Source: Bacteroidota bacterium
GTDB taxonomy: Bacteria; Bacteroidota; Bacteroidia; Chitinophagales; Chitinophagaceae
Direction: 5' to 3'
NCBI GenBank assembly: GCA_023427575.1
Contig: JAEZAY010000038.1
Coordinates: forward strand, 1-5,810
DNA length: 5,810 bases
Shown here: positions 1-5,810 of the stretch, one piece after another
How the letters are laid out: every line of letters begins with the position of its first letter
How positions within the stretch are numbered: position 1 is the stretch's first letter
Position numbers and translations under genes: made by a program
The notes under the pieces: generated by a model
The model's input: only the letters and a program-made list of their open reading frames with translations
Databases searched by the model: none
Told to the model about the DNA's origin: nothing

Positions 1-1534
1 AAAAACCACGCTAACCGAAAAATTCCTTCTTTGCGTGGGGGCCATCAAAACCGCCGGCGCCTTAAAAAGAAATAATATAAAAAAACACGCCACCAGCGAC
101 TTCATGGAAATCGAAAGGCAAAGGGGAATCTCCGTAGCCACCAGCGTAATGAGCTTTGAATACAAGGGAATCCTTGTCAACCTGCTCGATACTCCCGGCC
201 ACAAGGATTTTGCTGAAGACACCTATCGTACTTTAACGGCGGTCGACAGCGTAATCCTGGTAGTTGACAGCGTAAATGGGGTAGAGGCACAAACGCGTCG
301 ACTAATGGAAGTATGCCGAATGCGCGACACACCGGTTATTGTGTTTATCAATAAACTCGACCGGGACGGAAAAAACCGCTTCGATCTGCTGGAGGAAATT
401 GAGAACGAACTTAAGATAAGTCTGCACCCAATGACCTGGCCCATCAATAGCGGCAAGGATTTCAAAGGGGTTTATAACCTGCACGATAAAAGTCTGCGTC
501 TATTTACAGCCAATACCAAGGCTACGGAGGATGATACGATCCGGATTGAAAATCTCGAAAGTAAAATGCTCGATGACAAACTGGGACCCGATGCATCCAT
601 TCTTCGCGAAGATGTGGAGCTGATTGACGGAGTGTATGGCGAACTGAATGTTGATGAATATCTGGCCGGCCGGATCGCGCCGGTATTTTTTGGCAGCGCC
701 ATCAACAATTTCGGGGTAAAGGAAATGCTAGATACATTTATCCGGATTGCTCCCATCCCAAGAAGCCGGGAAACCACCGCCCGGCCCGTGAATGTGAATG
801 AAGACAAATTCAGCGGTTTCATTTTTAAGATCCATGCTAACCTCGATCCTAAACACCGGGATCGAATCGCATTTTTGCGGGTTTGCTCGGGGAAGTTTGA
901 AAGAAACAAATATTTCTATCATGTGCGGCTTGATAAAGATGTTCGGTTCAGCAACCCATACACTTTCCTTGCCCGCGACAAGGATGTGATTGATTCAGCC
1001 TTCCCCGGTGATGTGGTAGGTTTATTCGATACCGGAAACTTCAAGATCGGCGATACGCTTACCGAAGGGGAAGCATTTTATTTCACAGGAATTCCTTCTT
1101 TCTCACCTGAAATTTTTAAAGAGGTAGTTAATAAAGATCCTATGAAAACCAAGCAATTGGAAAAAGGATTATTGCAACTTACGGATGAAGGGGTTGCCCA
1201 GCTTTTCACCCAGTATGGGGGGAACAAAAAGATTATCGGCTGTGTGGGCGAACTGCAGTTTGAGGTAATTCAATACCGGCTATTGCACGAATACGGGGCT
1301 TCCGTTCAATTCAATTCCGTTCCATTTTACAAAGCCTGCTGGATAACCAGCAGCAATCCAAAAAAACTGGAAGAGTTCACCCGTTTCAAGTCTTCCAACA
1401 TTGCATTGGACAAGGACGATCATCTGGTTTATCTGGCCCAAAGTGAATGGTTTTTGAATACGGAAAGAACCAATAATCCTGATATTGAGTTTCATTTCAC
1501 CAGCGAAATCCATAAAGATCAACTCACAAATTGA
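1..1534 (+). CDS. prfC: Peptide chain release factor 3 (RF3), 5'-truncated by window edge
   Basis: RF3 is a cytoplasmic translational GTPase that recycles RF1 and RF2 from the ribosome after peptide release. The frame is open from base 2, and its first visible codons read KTTLTEK, the end of the P-loop GKTT, so the true start lies left of the window. From recall of the E. coli protein, about 20-25 residues are missing; 510 remain. Numbering from base 2, the GTPase motifs run in order: switch I region [10 protein letters not shown] (41-50), DTPGH (63-67), NKLD (117-120) and GSAINNFG (231-238). A beta-barrel domain II follows, starting near GFIFKI (272-277), then the RF3-specific C-terminal domain with VGELQFEV (415-422). 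RGISVATS and the RF3-type C-terminus separate it from EF-G and from TetM-type proteins. The GTG at 35 is an internal valine codon, not a start. The gene appears intact apart from the edge. It is probably cotranscribed with the acetyltransferase 13 bases downstream. Confidence 0.97.
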   Translation, partial: KTTLTEKFLLCVGAIKTAGALKRNNIKKHATSDFMEIERQRGISVATSVMSFEYKGILVNLLDTPGHKDFAEDTYRTLTAVDSVILVVDSVNGVEAQTRRLMEVCRMRDTPVIVFINKLDRDGKNRFDLLEEIENELKISLHPMTWPINSGKDFKGVYNLHDKSLRLFTANTKATEDDTIRIENLESKMLDDKLGPDASILREDVELIDGVYGELNVDEYLAGRIAPVFFGSAINNFGVKEMLDTFIRIAPIPRSRETTARPVNVNEDKFSGFIFKIHANLDPKHRDRIAFLRVCSGKFERNKYFYHVRLDKDVRFSNPYTFLARDKDVIDSAFPGDVVGLFDTGNFKIGDTLTEGEAFYFTGIPSFSPEIFKEVVNKDPMKTKQLEKGLLQLTDEGVAQLFTQYGGNKKIIGCVGELQFEVIQYRLLHEYGASVQFNSVPFYKACWITSSNPKKLEEFTRFKSSNIALDKDDHLVYLAQSEWFLNTERTNNPDIEFHFTSEIHKDQLTN

Positions 1535-1547
1535 GTAAATTGGGGCA

Positions 1548-2090
1548 ATGGATCTTTTGCTAATGCCATTAAACTCCGATTTATTGCTGACTTATTTGCA
1601 AGGCATGGATCTGTTTGAAAAACAGCATCAGCTTCGGCTTACGGGCCGGCAGGTTTCTGCTCCGGTCCGGATAAGGGTTGAAAGGGGCCTGCTGCGGGAA
1701 GTTCAGCAATCGGTGAACGAAGATTATCTCTACAAAACCTTTTGGATTGCCATCGACAAATCAACCAATACCATTGTAGCCGAGCTGGGCTTTAAAGGAA
1801 ATCCGACTGGTTCGGGAGATATTGAAATCGGATATGGAACCATGCCCGATTTCCGGAATAAAGGCTACATGACCGAAGCTGTCCGGCAATTGCTGGCATG
1901 GGCTCAAACCCGGCCCCGGATAAAACGGGTGATCGCCGAAACCCTCTACAACAATACGGCCTCACACCGCGTACTTCAAAAAAATGGGTTTGCACAGTTC
2001 AGGATCAGAGGCGATATGATCTGGTGGGAAAAAAAGATGCCTGATCCGCGCGGCCAGGCACCTGAAAGTTTCACGATATACGGGGGATAG
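1548..2090 (+). CDS. GNAT-family N-acetyltransferase (RimJ/RimL-like)
   Basis: This 180-residue protein is a single-domain acetyltransferase that should transfer an acetyl group from acetyl-CoA to an amine; the substrate cannot be told from sequence. The core runs from about residue 65. It has WIAID and VAELGF strands, then IEIGYGTMPDFRNKGYMTEA, where RNKGYM (103-108) is the motif A pyrophosphate-binding loop (pattern R-x-x-G-x-G/A, with Met in the last place). NNTAS (135-139) and VLQKNGF (142-148) are the usual motif B region of the RimJ/RimL-like branch (Acetyltransf_3). The first 60 residues are less typical, and a short tail of about 15 residues follows the last core strand. The ATG at 1548 is preferred because it lies just after the prfC stop. 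Only a GGGG run two bases from the ATG resembles a ribosome site, and it is too close to act as one. The position suggests readthrough or coupled expression with prfC. The family is likely; the role is unknown. Confidence 0.88.
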   Translation: MDLLLMPLNSDLLLTYLQGMDLFEKQHQLRLTGRQVSAPVRIRVERGLLREVQQSVNEDYLYKTFWIAIDKSTNTIVAELGFKGNPTGSGDIEIGYGTMPDFRNKGYMTEAVRQLLAWAQTRPRIKRVIAETLYNNTASHRVLQKNGFAQFRIRGDMIWWEKKMPDPRGQAPESFTIYGG

Positions 2091-2099
2091 GATTAATCC
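2090..2099. repeat. 10-bp perfect palindrome over the convergent stop codons
   Basis: The bases GGATTAATCC form a perfect palindrome. It covers the last base of the acetyltransferase TAG stop, the two-base gap, and the TAA stop of purB on the other strand. There is no room between the genes for a normal hairpin and T-run terminator, and the flanking bases do not extend the pairing. It may be chance, since stop codons read on both strands tend to create TTA/TAA symmetry. Confidence 0.35.
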
Positions 2100-3439
2100 A
2101 TCGGACTCACTCCAACGTAATTTTGCGGTGTGATGCGTTTCAGTTCTTTTTTTACGCTGGCATTTACCTCCAGCTTATCAATAAACGCATGCATCGATTT
2201 CTGATTGATTTTTGAATTGCCCCTTGTGAGGTCTTTCAACGCTTCATACGGCTCAGGGAATTCTTCGCGGCGTAATATGGTTTGTATCGCTTCGGCCACT
2301 ACCGCCCAGTTGTTTTCAAGATCCTCATTTAATTTTTCTTCATTCAGCAACAGTTTCCCGATCCCTTTTTCGATGGAGCGGAATGCCAGAATGGTGTGAG
2401 CGAAGGGAAGGCCCAGATTTCTTAAAACCGTGGAATCGGTAAGATCTCTTTGCAGGCGCGAGACCGGTAATTTAGCGGCCAGATGCTCCAGTAAGGCATT
2501 GGCAATGCCAAGATTTCCTTCCGCGTTTTCAAAATCAATCGGATTCACTTTATGAGGCATGGCCGAAGACCCAACCTCGCCTTTTTTTACTTTTTGTTTA
2601 AAATAATCCATGGAAACATAGGTCCAGATATCGCGGCAAAAATCGATCAGGATTGTATTGATGCGGCGCATCGCATCAAAATGCGCGGCCAGATTATCAT
2701 AGTGCTCGATCTGGGTGGTGTACTGCTGACGTTCCAATCCAAGCACTCCTTCAACAAACTCATCGCCCAGTTCAATCCAGTTTTTTTTGGGAAAGGCAAC
2801 CACATGCGCATTGAAATTTCCTGTAGCGCCGCCAAACTTGGCAGAAAAAGGCACCTGGATAAATTGTTCCACCTGCGATTCGATCCGGTTCACAAAGACC
2901 ATAATCTCTTTTCCCAACCGGGTTGGACTCGCTGCCTGTCCATGGGTGCGGGCCAGCATGGGAATATTTTTCCAGTTGGCCGCCATCAGTTCCAGCTGAC
3001 GGTTCAGGTTCAGCAATGAAGGGAGATATTCAAATTCAACCGCATGTTTCCAGGAAAGGGGGATGGCGGTATTATTGATATCCTGGGATGTGAGTCCGAA
3101 ATGAATCCATTCCTGCAGGTTTGCTCCTTTAAGCGATTGTAATTTTTCTTTCAGAAAATACTCCACCGCTTTTACATCGTGATTGGTAACCGATTCCTTT
3201 TGTTTGATGTTATCCGCATCTTCCGGTGAAAACTGTTCATAGGCTTCCCTTAATGCTGTACGAAGCGGGGCGCTAACGGTAAAAAATTTTTTATCGGCCA
3301 GGAATAAAAAGTATTCCACTTCCACCAGCACCCGATATTTTATCAATGCAAACTCCGAAAAGTATTCGGCCAGATGCTGTACCTGTTTCCGATAGCGTCC
3401 ATCGATGGGAGCAATCGCCGTAAGAGCAGTTAAATCCAT
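2093..3439 (-). CDS. purB: Adenylosuccinate lyase
   Basis: This cytoplasmic enzyme of purine synthesis acts twice. It splits SAICAR to AICAR plus fumarate, and adenylosuccinate to AMP plus fumarate. At 448 residues it is close to the E. coli enzyme (456) and collinear with it: LTAIAPIDGRY at the start, TNHDVKAVEYFLKEK (85-99), FGLTSQDINN (114-123), RTHGQAASP (164-172) and TTQIEHYDN (241-249). The superfamily signature GSSAMPHKVNPIDFENAEGN spans 290-309. His166 in THGQ is the expected general acid. The mobile-loop serine, 291 or 292, is the expected catalytic base. KLPVSRLQRDLTDSTVLRN (323-341) also matches the E. coli-type subgroup rather than the shorter Bacillus type. The ATG start is supported by the conserved N-terminus; its leader is A/T-rich with no Shine-Dalgarno. 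The gene is transcribed away from mqnA and converges on the acetyltransferase gene. Nothing appears broken. Confidence 0.98.
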   Translation of the reverse strand: MDLTALTAIAPIDGRYRKQVQHLAEYFSEFALIKYRVLVEVEYFLFLADKKFFTVSAPLRTALREAYEQFSPEDADNIKQKESVTNHDVKAVEYFLKEKLQSLKGANLQEWIHFGLTSQDINNTAIPLSWKHAVEFEYLPSLLNLNRQLELMAANWKNIPMLARTHGQAASPTRLGKEIMVFVNRIESQVEQFIQVPFSAKFGGATGNFNAHVVAFPKKNWIELGDEFVEGVLGLERQQYTTQIEHYDNLAAHFDAMRRINTILIDFCRDIWTYVSMDYFKQKVKKGEVGSSAMPHKVNPIDFENAEGNLGIANALLEHLAAKLPVSRLQRDLTDSTVLRNLGLPFAHTILAFRSIEKGIGKLLLNEEKLNEDLENNWAVVAEAIQTILRREEFPEPYEALKDLTRGNSKINQKSMHAFIDKLEVNASVKKELKRITPQNYVGVSPMD

Positions 3440-3463
3440 GAAATTTAGTTATGTATTAACGCC

Positions 3464-3479
3464 GGTAAGTTTACCTTTG
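3464..3479 (+). promoter_or_regulatory. Probable mqnA promoter (-7 TAnnTTTG) overlapping a small inverted repeat
   Basis: TACCTTTG at 3472-3479 matches the Bacteroidota -7 consensus TAnnTTTG exactly. It lies 20 bases before the TTG start of mqnA, so transcription would begin near 3485 and leave a leader of roughly 15 bases. No clear TTTG-type -33 element is seen at the expected distance. GGTAA (3464-3468) and TTACC (3471-3475) form a 5-bp inverted repeat with a 2-base spacer that overlaps the motif and could be a small operator. The whole purB-mqnA gap is 60 bases (3440-3499) and must also hold the purB promoter, for which I see no clear motif on the other strand. Confidence 0.5.
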
Positions 3480-3499
3480 CGGGCGTAAAATTAAATCAA

Positions 3500-3502
3500 T
3501 TG
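3500..3502 (+). other. mqnA: TTG start codon of mqnA
   Basis: The reading frame contains no ATG or GTG between the upstream in-frame stop (TAG at 3446-3448) and the conserved VGIVNYLNTRPL segment. TTG at 3500 places nine residues before that segment, as expected for MqnA proteins. The preceding bases are A/T-rich with no Shine-Dalgarno, as is usual in Bacteroidota. Confidence 0.75.
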
Positions 3503-4252
3503 GAGAAGATTAGGGTTGGAATTGTGAACTATCTGAATACGAGGCCGCTGATCTATGGATTAAAAAGGTCGGAGATTCAGAATCGGATGGAACTAATGGA
3601 AGATTATCCTTCCAATATCGCGCGGGCTTTACAAAATGGTGAGATTGATCTGGGGCTGGTACCGGTTGCCATTATCCCGTCATTGAAAGAATATCATATT
3701 ATTTCCGACTACTGCATAAGCTGTGATGGGGAGGTGGCTTCGGTAGGACTGTATGCTGAAAAACCGGTGGAAGAAATAACAGAAGTTCTACTGGATTATC
3801 AGAGTCGCACATCGGTTCAGCTGGCACAGATCCTGCTTCGTGAATACTGGAAAGTAAGCCCCAGGATAATACCTGCCCATACCGATTTTCGCACATGCAT
3901 AAAAGGGAATACTGCCGGGGTCGTGATTGGTGACCGGGCACTGGAGCAGCGGAAAACATCCGCTTTTGTCTACGATCTTGGAACCGCCTGGAAACAATTT
4001 ACCGGATTACCCTTTGTATTTGCCGCCTGGATCAGCAATAAGGAATTGCCCGCCGATTTCATTCAGGAATTCAATGAAGCCAATGCCATCGGCCTGAATG
4101 CATTGCCCGAAGTATTAAAAGATCTGAATAATGATCTGATTGATTTGGAGGAATATTATTCGAAAAACATCGAGTATAATTTTACCGAAAACAAAAGGTT
4201 GGCCCTTGATTTGTTTTTAAAGAGCATTAAGGGAAACAATGGGCAGGTCTAA
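3500..4252 (+). CDS. mqnA: Chorismate dehydratase (futalosine pathway of menaquinone synthesis)
   Basis: MqnA removes water from chorismate to give 3-enolpyruvylbenzoate (3-[(1-carboxyvinyl)oxy]benzoate), the first step of the futalosine route to menaquinone. It is a soluble protein with a periplasmic-binding-protein-like fold. Evidence is the ordered family motifs: VGIVNYLNTRPL near the N-terminus (YLNTRPL at 11-17), IDLGLVPVAIIP (49-60), SRTSVQLAQILL (102-113), IGDRAL (143-148) and DLGTAWKQFTGLPFVFAAW (159-177). It is not MqnD, which begins with an SPCPNDTF-type motif. The 250-residue length is at the short end for the family but no domain is missing. The start is TTG: the frame opens after a TAG at 3446-3448, has no ATG or GTG before 3500, and the first in-frame ATG comes at residue 30, past the conserved YLNTRPL motif. 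No other mqn gene is in the window. Its divergent neighbour purB makes purines; the pathway also uses a purine nucleoside. Confidence 0.9.
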   Translation: MEKIRVGIVNYLNTRPLIYGLKRSEIQNRMELMEDYPSNIARALQNGEIDLGLVPVAIIPSLKEYHIISDYCISCDGEVASVGLYAEKPVEEITEVLLDYQSRTSVQLAQILLREYWKVSPRIIPAHTDFRTCIKGNTAGVVIGDRALEQRKTSAFVYDLGTAWKQFTGLPFVFAAWISNKELPADFIQEFNEANAIGLNALPEVLKDLNNDLIDLEEYYSKNIEYNFTENKRLALDLFLKSIKGNNGQV

Positions 4253-4290
4253 CGGATACAGAATTATTTTCCCGGATCACTAAACAAAAC

Positions 4291-4344
4291 GAACTTAGTT
4301 TAATATTCAGGGATAACGGGCTGGTATAGCTGAATGAATAGTTC
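4291..4344. repeat. Interrupted inverted repeat / possible hairpin
   Basis: Two nested pairs of arms are visible: an outer pair GAACT (4291-4295) with AGTTC (4340-4344), and an inner pair ATTCAG (4305-4310) with CTGAAT (4330-4335) around a 19-base loop. The internal loop between the pairs is uneven, 9 bases against 4. On the + strand it is followed by A-rich rather than T-rich sequence, so it is not a standard terminator for mqnA. On the - strand it would be followed by GTTTTGTTTA, but no gene reads that way here. It may be a weak RNA structure or chance in A/T-rich DNA. Confidence 0.3.
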
Positions 4345-4358
4345 AAAAAAACTATATT

Positions 4359-4366
4359 TATTTTTG
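4359..4366 (+). promoter_or_regulatory. Possible -7 promoter element for the methyltransferase gene
   Basis: TATTTTTG fits the Bacteroidota -7 consensus TAnnTTTG and lies 33 bases before the ATG at 4400, which would give a leader of about 27 bases. No clear TTTG-type -33 element is seen upstream. Because the surrounding DNA is very A/T-rich, a chance match is fairly likely. Confidence 0.35.
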
Positions 4367-4399
4367 ATTAGAAAAATAAGAATATAATTTATACGATAC

Positions 4400-5656
4400 A
4401 TGCATATTAGAACAAGAAATACCTGCAGAGTCTGTGGATCTCCCTCTTTAAAGAAAGTAATTGATCTCGGCGACATGTATCTGCAGGGTTCGTTTATAAA
4501 GCCTGGCAAAGAAATGCCTTCAACCCGCAAAGTTCCATGTACAATAGTTAGATGTAATCCAGAAGAAGATGAAAATGCATGCGGCCTTCTACAGATGGCT
4601 CATTCGGTTCCTTCTGAAATCTTATATGCTGCCTACTGGTATCGTTCCGGCACTAATAAAACCATGAGAAATCATTTGAAGGGAATTGTAGATTCATTAC
4701 TGGAACTATCAAGTCTGTCTTCTGCAAATGTGTTGGATATCGGTTGCAATGACGGCACTTTATTGGATTTTTATCCGCAAAATTTTGTTCGGTTTGGAGT
4801 AGATCCAAGCGATGTTGCTCAGGAAGTTAAAAATGCAACAGTTGTACAGGACGTGTTCCCCTCTAAAAAGCTAACAAGGGTTTTAAAGGGAGAAAAAATG
4901 GATTTTGTCACATCAATTGCCATGTTTTATGATCTTGAAGATCCAGTGGGTTTTGTGAAAGAGATTAAAAATAATCTGGCTGAAAATGGGATCTGGGCGG
5001 TTGAAATGAGTTATATGCCCGGAATGCTGGAGCGTGATTCGTACGACACAATTTGTCATGAGCATATTGAGTATTATAGTCTCGCAGTACTTGAAAATAT
5101 TTGTCACCGTGCCGGGATGAAAATATTTCAGATTTCATTTAATGAAATTAATGGAGGCAGTATACGGTGTTTTGCCACCCACCAGGAAAATGAGAATTTT
5201 GACCGAAAGGAGAATTATTTAAAGATCGCAGAACTGCGCCAAAAAGAGTTTGACCTGGAGCTTGATACTGATAAGCCCTATCTTTCATTTCAAAAACGCA
5301 TTGATAAGCTTAAAACGAAACTTAATAGTAAGATTGCGGAGTTGAAAAAAGATGGAAAGAAAATTCATGTTTACGGTGCTTCGACAAAGGGGAACACAAT
5401 ACTTCAATGGTGCGAGCTTGACAATTCATTGATTGAATTTGCTTCAGAGCGTAATCCTGACAAATATGGTGCAACGACCCTGGGTACGAATATTCCCATA
5501 ATTAGTGAGGAGGAAAGTCGTGCGATGAATCCTGATTATTACCTTGTATTACCCTGGCATTTTAAAGACGAGTTCCTCGAAAGAGAAAGAGATGCATTGG
5601 ACAAAGGAACAGGATTTATTTTTCCAGTCCCAAAAATTGAAATTTTCAAGAAGTAA
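4400..5656 (+). CDS. SAM-dependent sugar C-methyltransferase (TylC3/TcaB9-like, three-domain)
   Basis: This 418-residue protein has the three-part layout of C-methyltransferases that add a methyl group to a nucleotide-linked keto-deoxysugar, making branched sugars for surface glycans or glycosylated metabolites. The N-terminal zinc-binding domain has Cys9 and Cys12 (CRVC), Cys52 and Cys61 (ACGLLQ) as likely ligands. The central Rossmann domain has VLDIGCNDGTLL (111-122) for S-adenosylmethionine, an acidic residue in GVDPSD (133-138), and EMSYMPGMLERDSYDTICHEHIEYYS (202-227). The cluster around CHEHIEYY is where the family's catalytic His, Glu and Tyr are expected. NEINGGSIRCFATH (248-261) is a further family block. 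The C-terminal Methyltransf_14-like domain carries a second Rossmann-type loop, GASTKGNT (326-333). Exact sugar and carbon position cannot be read from sequence. No sugar-nucleotide synthesis or glycosyltransferase gene is adjacent within the window. The ATG at 4400 is followed at once by the zinc motif. Base composition is more A/T-rich than in prfC, purB and mqnA, hinting at acquisition. Confidence 0.88.
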   Translation: MHIRTRNTCRVCGSPSLKKVIDLGDMYLQGSFIKPGKEMPSTRKVPCTIVRCNPEEDENACGLLQMAHSVPSEILYAAYWYRSGTNKTMRNHLKGIVDSLLELSSLSSANVLDIGCNDGTLLDFYPQNFVRFGVDPSDVAQEVKNATVVQDVFPSKKLTRVLKGEKMDFVTSIAMFYDLEDPVGFVKEIKNNLAENGIWAVEMSYMPGMLERDSYDTICHEHIEYYSLAVLENICHRAGMKIFQISFNEINGGSIRCFATHQENENFDRKENYLKIAELRQKEFDLELDTDKPYLSFQKRIDKLKTKLNSKIAELKKDGKKIHVYGASTKGNTILQWCELDNSLIEFASERNPDKYGATTLGTNIPIISEEESRAMNPDYYLVLPWHFKDEFLERERDALDKGTGFIFPVPKIEIFKK

Positions 5657-5718
5657 GTATTTACCCTTAATAAAAATTAATAGCGATCTTTTTCATTCGG
5701 GGTTCGTCCGGTTAATTA

Positions 5719-5735
5719 TATTTTGTCGCAAAATA
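5719..5735. repeat. 17-bp inverted repeat just before the lipoprotein start
   Basis: TATTTTG (5719-5725) and CAAAATA (5729-5735) are perfect 7-bp arms around TCG. The repeat ends five bases before the ATG at 5741. It could be an operator or an RNA hairpin that covers the ribosome-binding region. The left arm also resembles the -7 promoter motif (TAnnTTTG) but with the wrong spacing. The rest of the 84-base gap after the methyltransferase gene (5657-5740) is A/T-rich and holds only a weak TTAAT-aaaa-ATTAA repeat (5667-5680), not a convincing terminator. Confidence 0.45.
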
Positions 5736-5740
5736 GTAAA

Positions 5741-5810
5741 ATGAACCCTGGAAAACTTTTAATCCCGTTAGTTGTTCTTGCCATTTCCTGTAAAAAGGAA
5801 GACCCTAAAC
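5741..5810 (+). CDS. Probable lipoprotein, N-terminus only (cut by window edge)
   Basis: Only 23 codons are visible. They read as a lipoprotein signal peptide: a short start with one lysine (MNPGK), a hydrophobic stretch LLIPLVVLAIS, then Cys17. AIS-C is an acceptable if imperfect lipobox (Ala rather than Leu at -3). The signal is short at 16 residues. After Cys17 comes KKEDPK. A lysine followed by two acidic residues soon after the cysteine resembles the export signal described for surface-exposed lipoproteins in Bacteroidota, so the mature protein may sit on the outer face of the outer membrane. The ATG follows TAGTAAA, a typical A-rich leader. Function cannot be guessed because the mature part lies outside the window. 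It may or may not share a transcript with the methyltransferase gene 84 bases upstream. Confidence 0.65.
   Translation, partial: MNPGKLLIPLVVLAISCKKEDPK

Larger units (their letters stand above)
4253..4399. other. 147-base A/T-rich intergenic region
   Basis: No reading frame here looks like a gene. The G+C content is low; the line 4321-4380 has 13 G or C in 60 by hand count. It holds a possible hairpin (4291-4344) and a promoter-like motif (4359-4366), listed separately. No hairpin directly followed by a T-run, which would be a clear terminator for mqnA, is visible on the + strand. Confidence 0.7.

Noticed and set aside
35..37. GTG as the start of prfC
   Set aside because: The frame is open to the left edge and the upstream codons encode KTTLTEK, the conserved end of the P-loop, so the GTG is internal.
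472..909. 145-codon open frame on the - strand inside prfC
   Set aside because: It lies wholly opposite a well-conserved gene, and its serine/arginine-rich product looks like antisense of coding DNA with no recognisable motif.
2552..3019. 155-codon open frame on the + strand opposite purB
   Set aside because: Fully antisense to conserved purB catalytic regions; no family resemblance.
4253..4399. Small RNA, riboswitch or attachment site in the largest gap
   Set aside because: No tRNA-like fold, no known riboswitch core, no direct repeats flanking an insertion and no clear terminator were seen; only weak inverted repeats.
4300..4530. 76-codon open frame on the - strand across the methyltransferase start
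   Set aside because: It covers the A/T-rich gap and the zinc-binding N-terminus of the real gene in antisense; composition and content give no support.
5544..5744. 66-codon open frame overlapping the methyltransferase 3' end
   Set aside because: Most of it is a shifted frame of the conserved gene, and it runs into the lipoprotein start; no domain or plausible leader.
1..5810. CRISPR array, transposon, toxin-antitoxin or defence system
   Set aside because: No regularly spaced repeats, transposase or recombinase motifs, or small paired genes are present on either strand.

Overview
The window looks like chromosomal DNA from a member of the Bacteroidota. Three things suggest this. There are no strong Shine-Dalgarno sequences and the leaders are short and A/T-rich. 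Copies of the Bacteroidota -7 promoter motif TAnnTTTG sit just ahead of two genes. The last gene encodes a lipoprotein whose mature end begins CKKED, the kind of lipoprotein start common in this phylum. A genus cannot be given from the sequence alone.

Layout, left to right. (1) prfC, release factor 3, is on the + strand and cut by the left edge inside its P-loop. It is followed 13 bases later by a small GNAT-family acetyltransferase, probably in the same transcript. (2) purB, adenylosuccinate lyase, is on the - strand and converges on the acetyltransferase, with only two bases between the two stop codons. (3) mqnA, chorismate dehydratase of the futalosine route to menaquinone, is on the + strand. 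It diverges from purB across 60 bases and most likely starts at TTG. (4) A 147-base A/T-rich gap follows, with a possible hairpin and a promoter-like motif. (5) Next is a three-domain sugar C-methyltransferase on the + strand, of the type that makes branched deoxysugars. (6) The window ends with the first 23 codons of a probable lipoprotein.

The left three quarters (translation termination, purine synthesis, quinone synthesis) is housekeeping DNA; four hand-counted 60-base lines there gave 47-50 % G+C. From about 4253 rightward the DNA is clearly more A/T-rich (five counted lines gave 22-45 %) and the content changes to cell-surface functions. That change is the most notable feature of the window and may mark the edge of an accessory or surface-polysaccharide region.

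I see no tRNA, rRNA, CRISPR array, insertion sequence or defence system, and no convincing evidence of an undescribed multi-gene system. The findings are modest: a compositional boundary, a non-ATG start, a few inverted repeats at gene borders, and two gene pairings that may or may not be meaningful.
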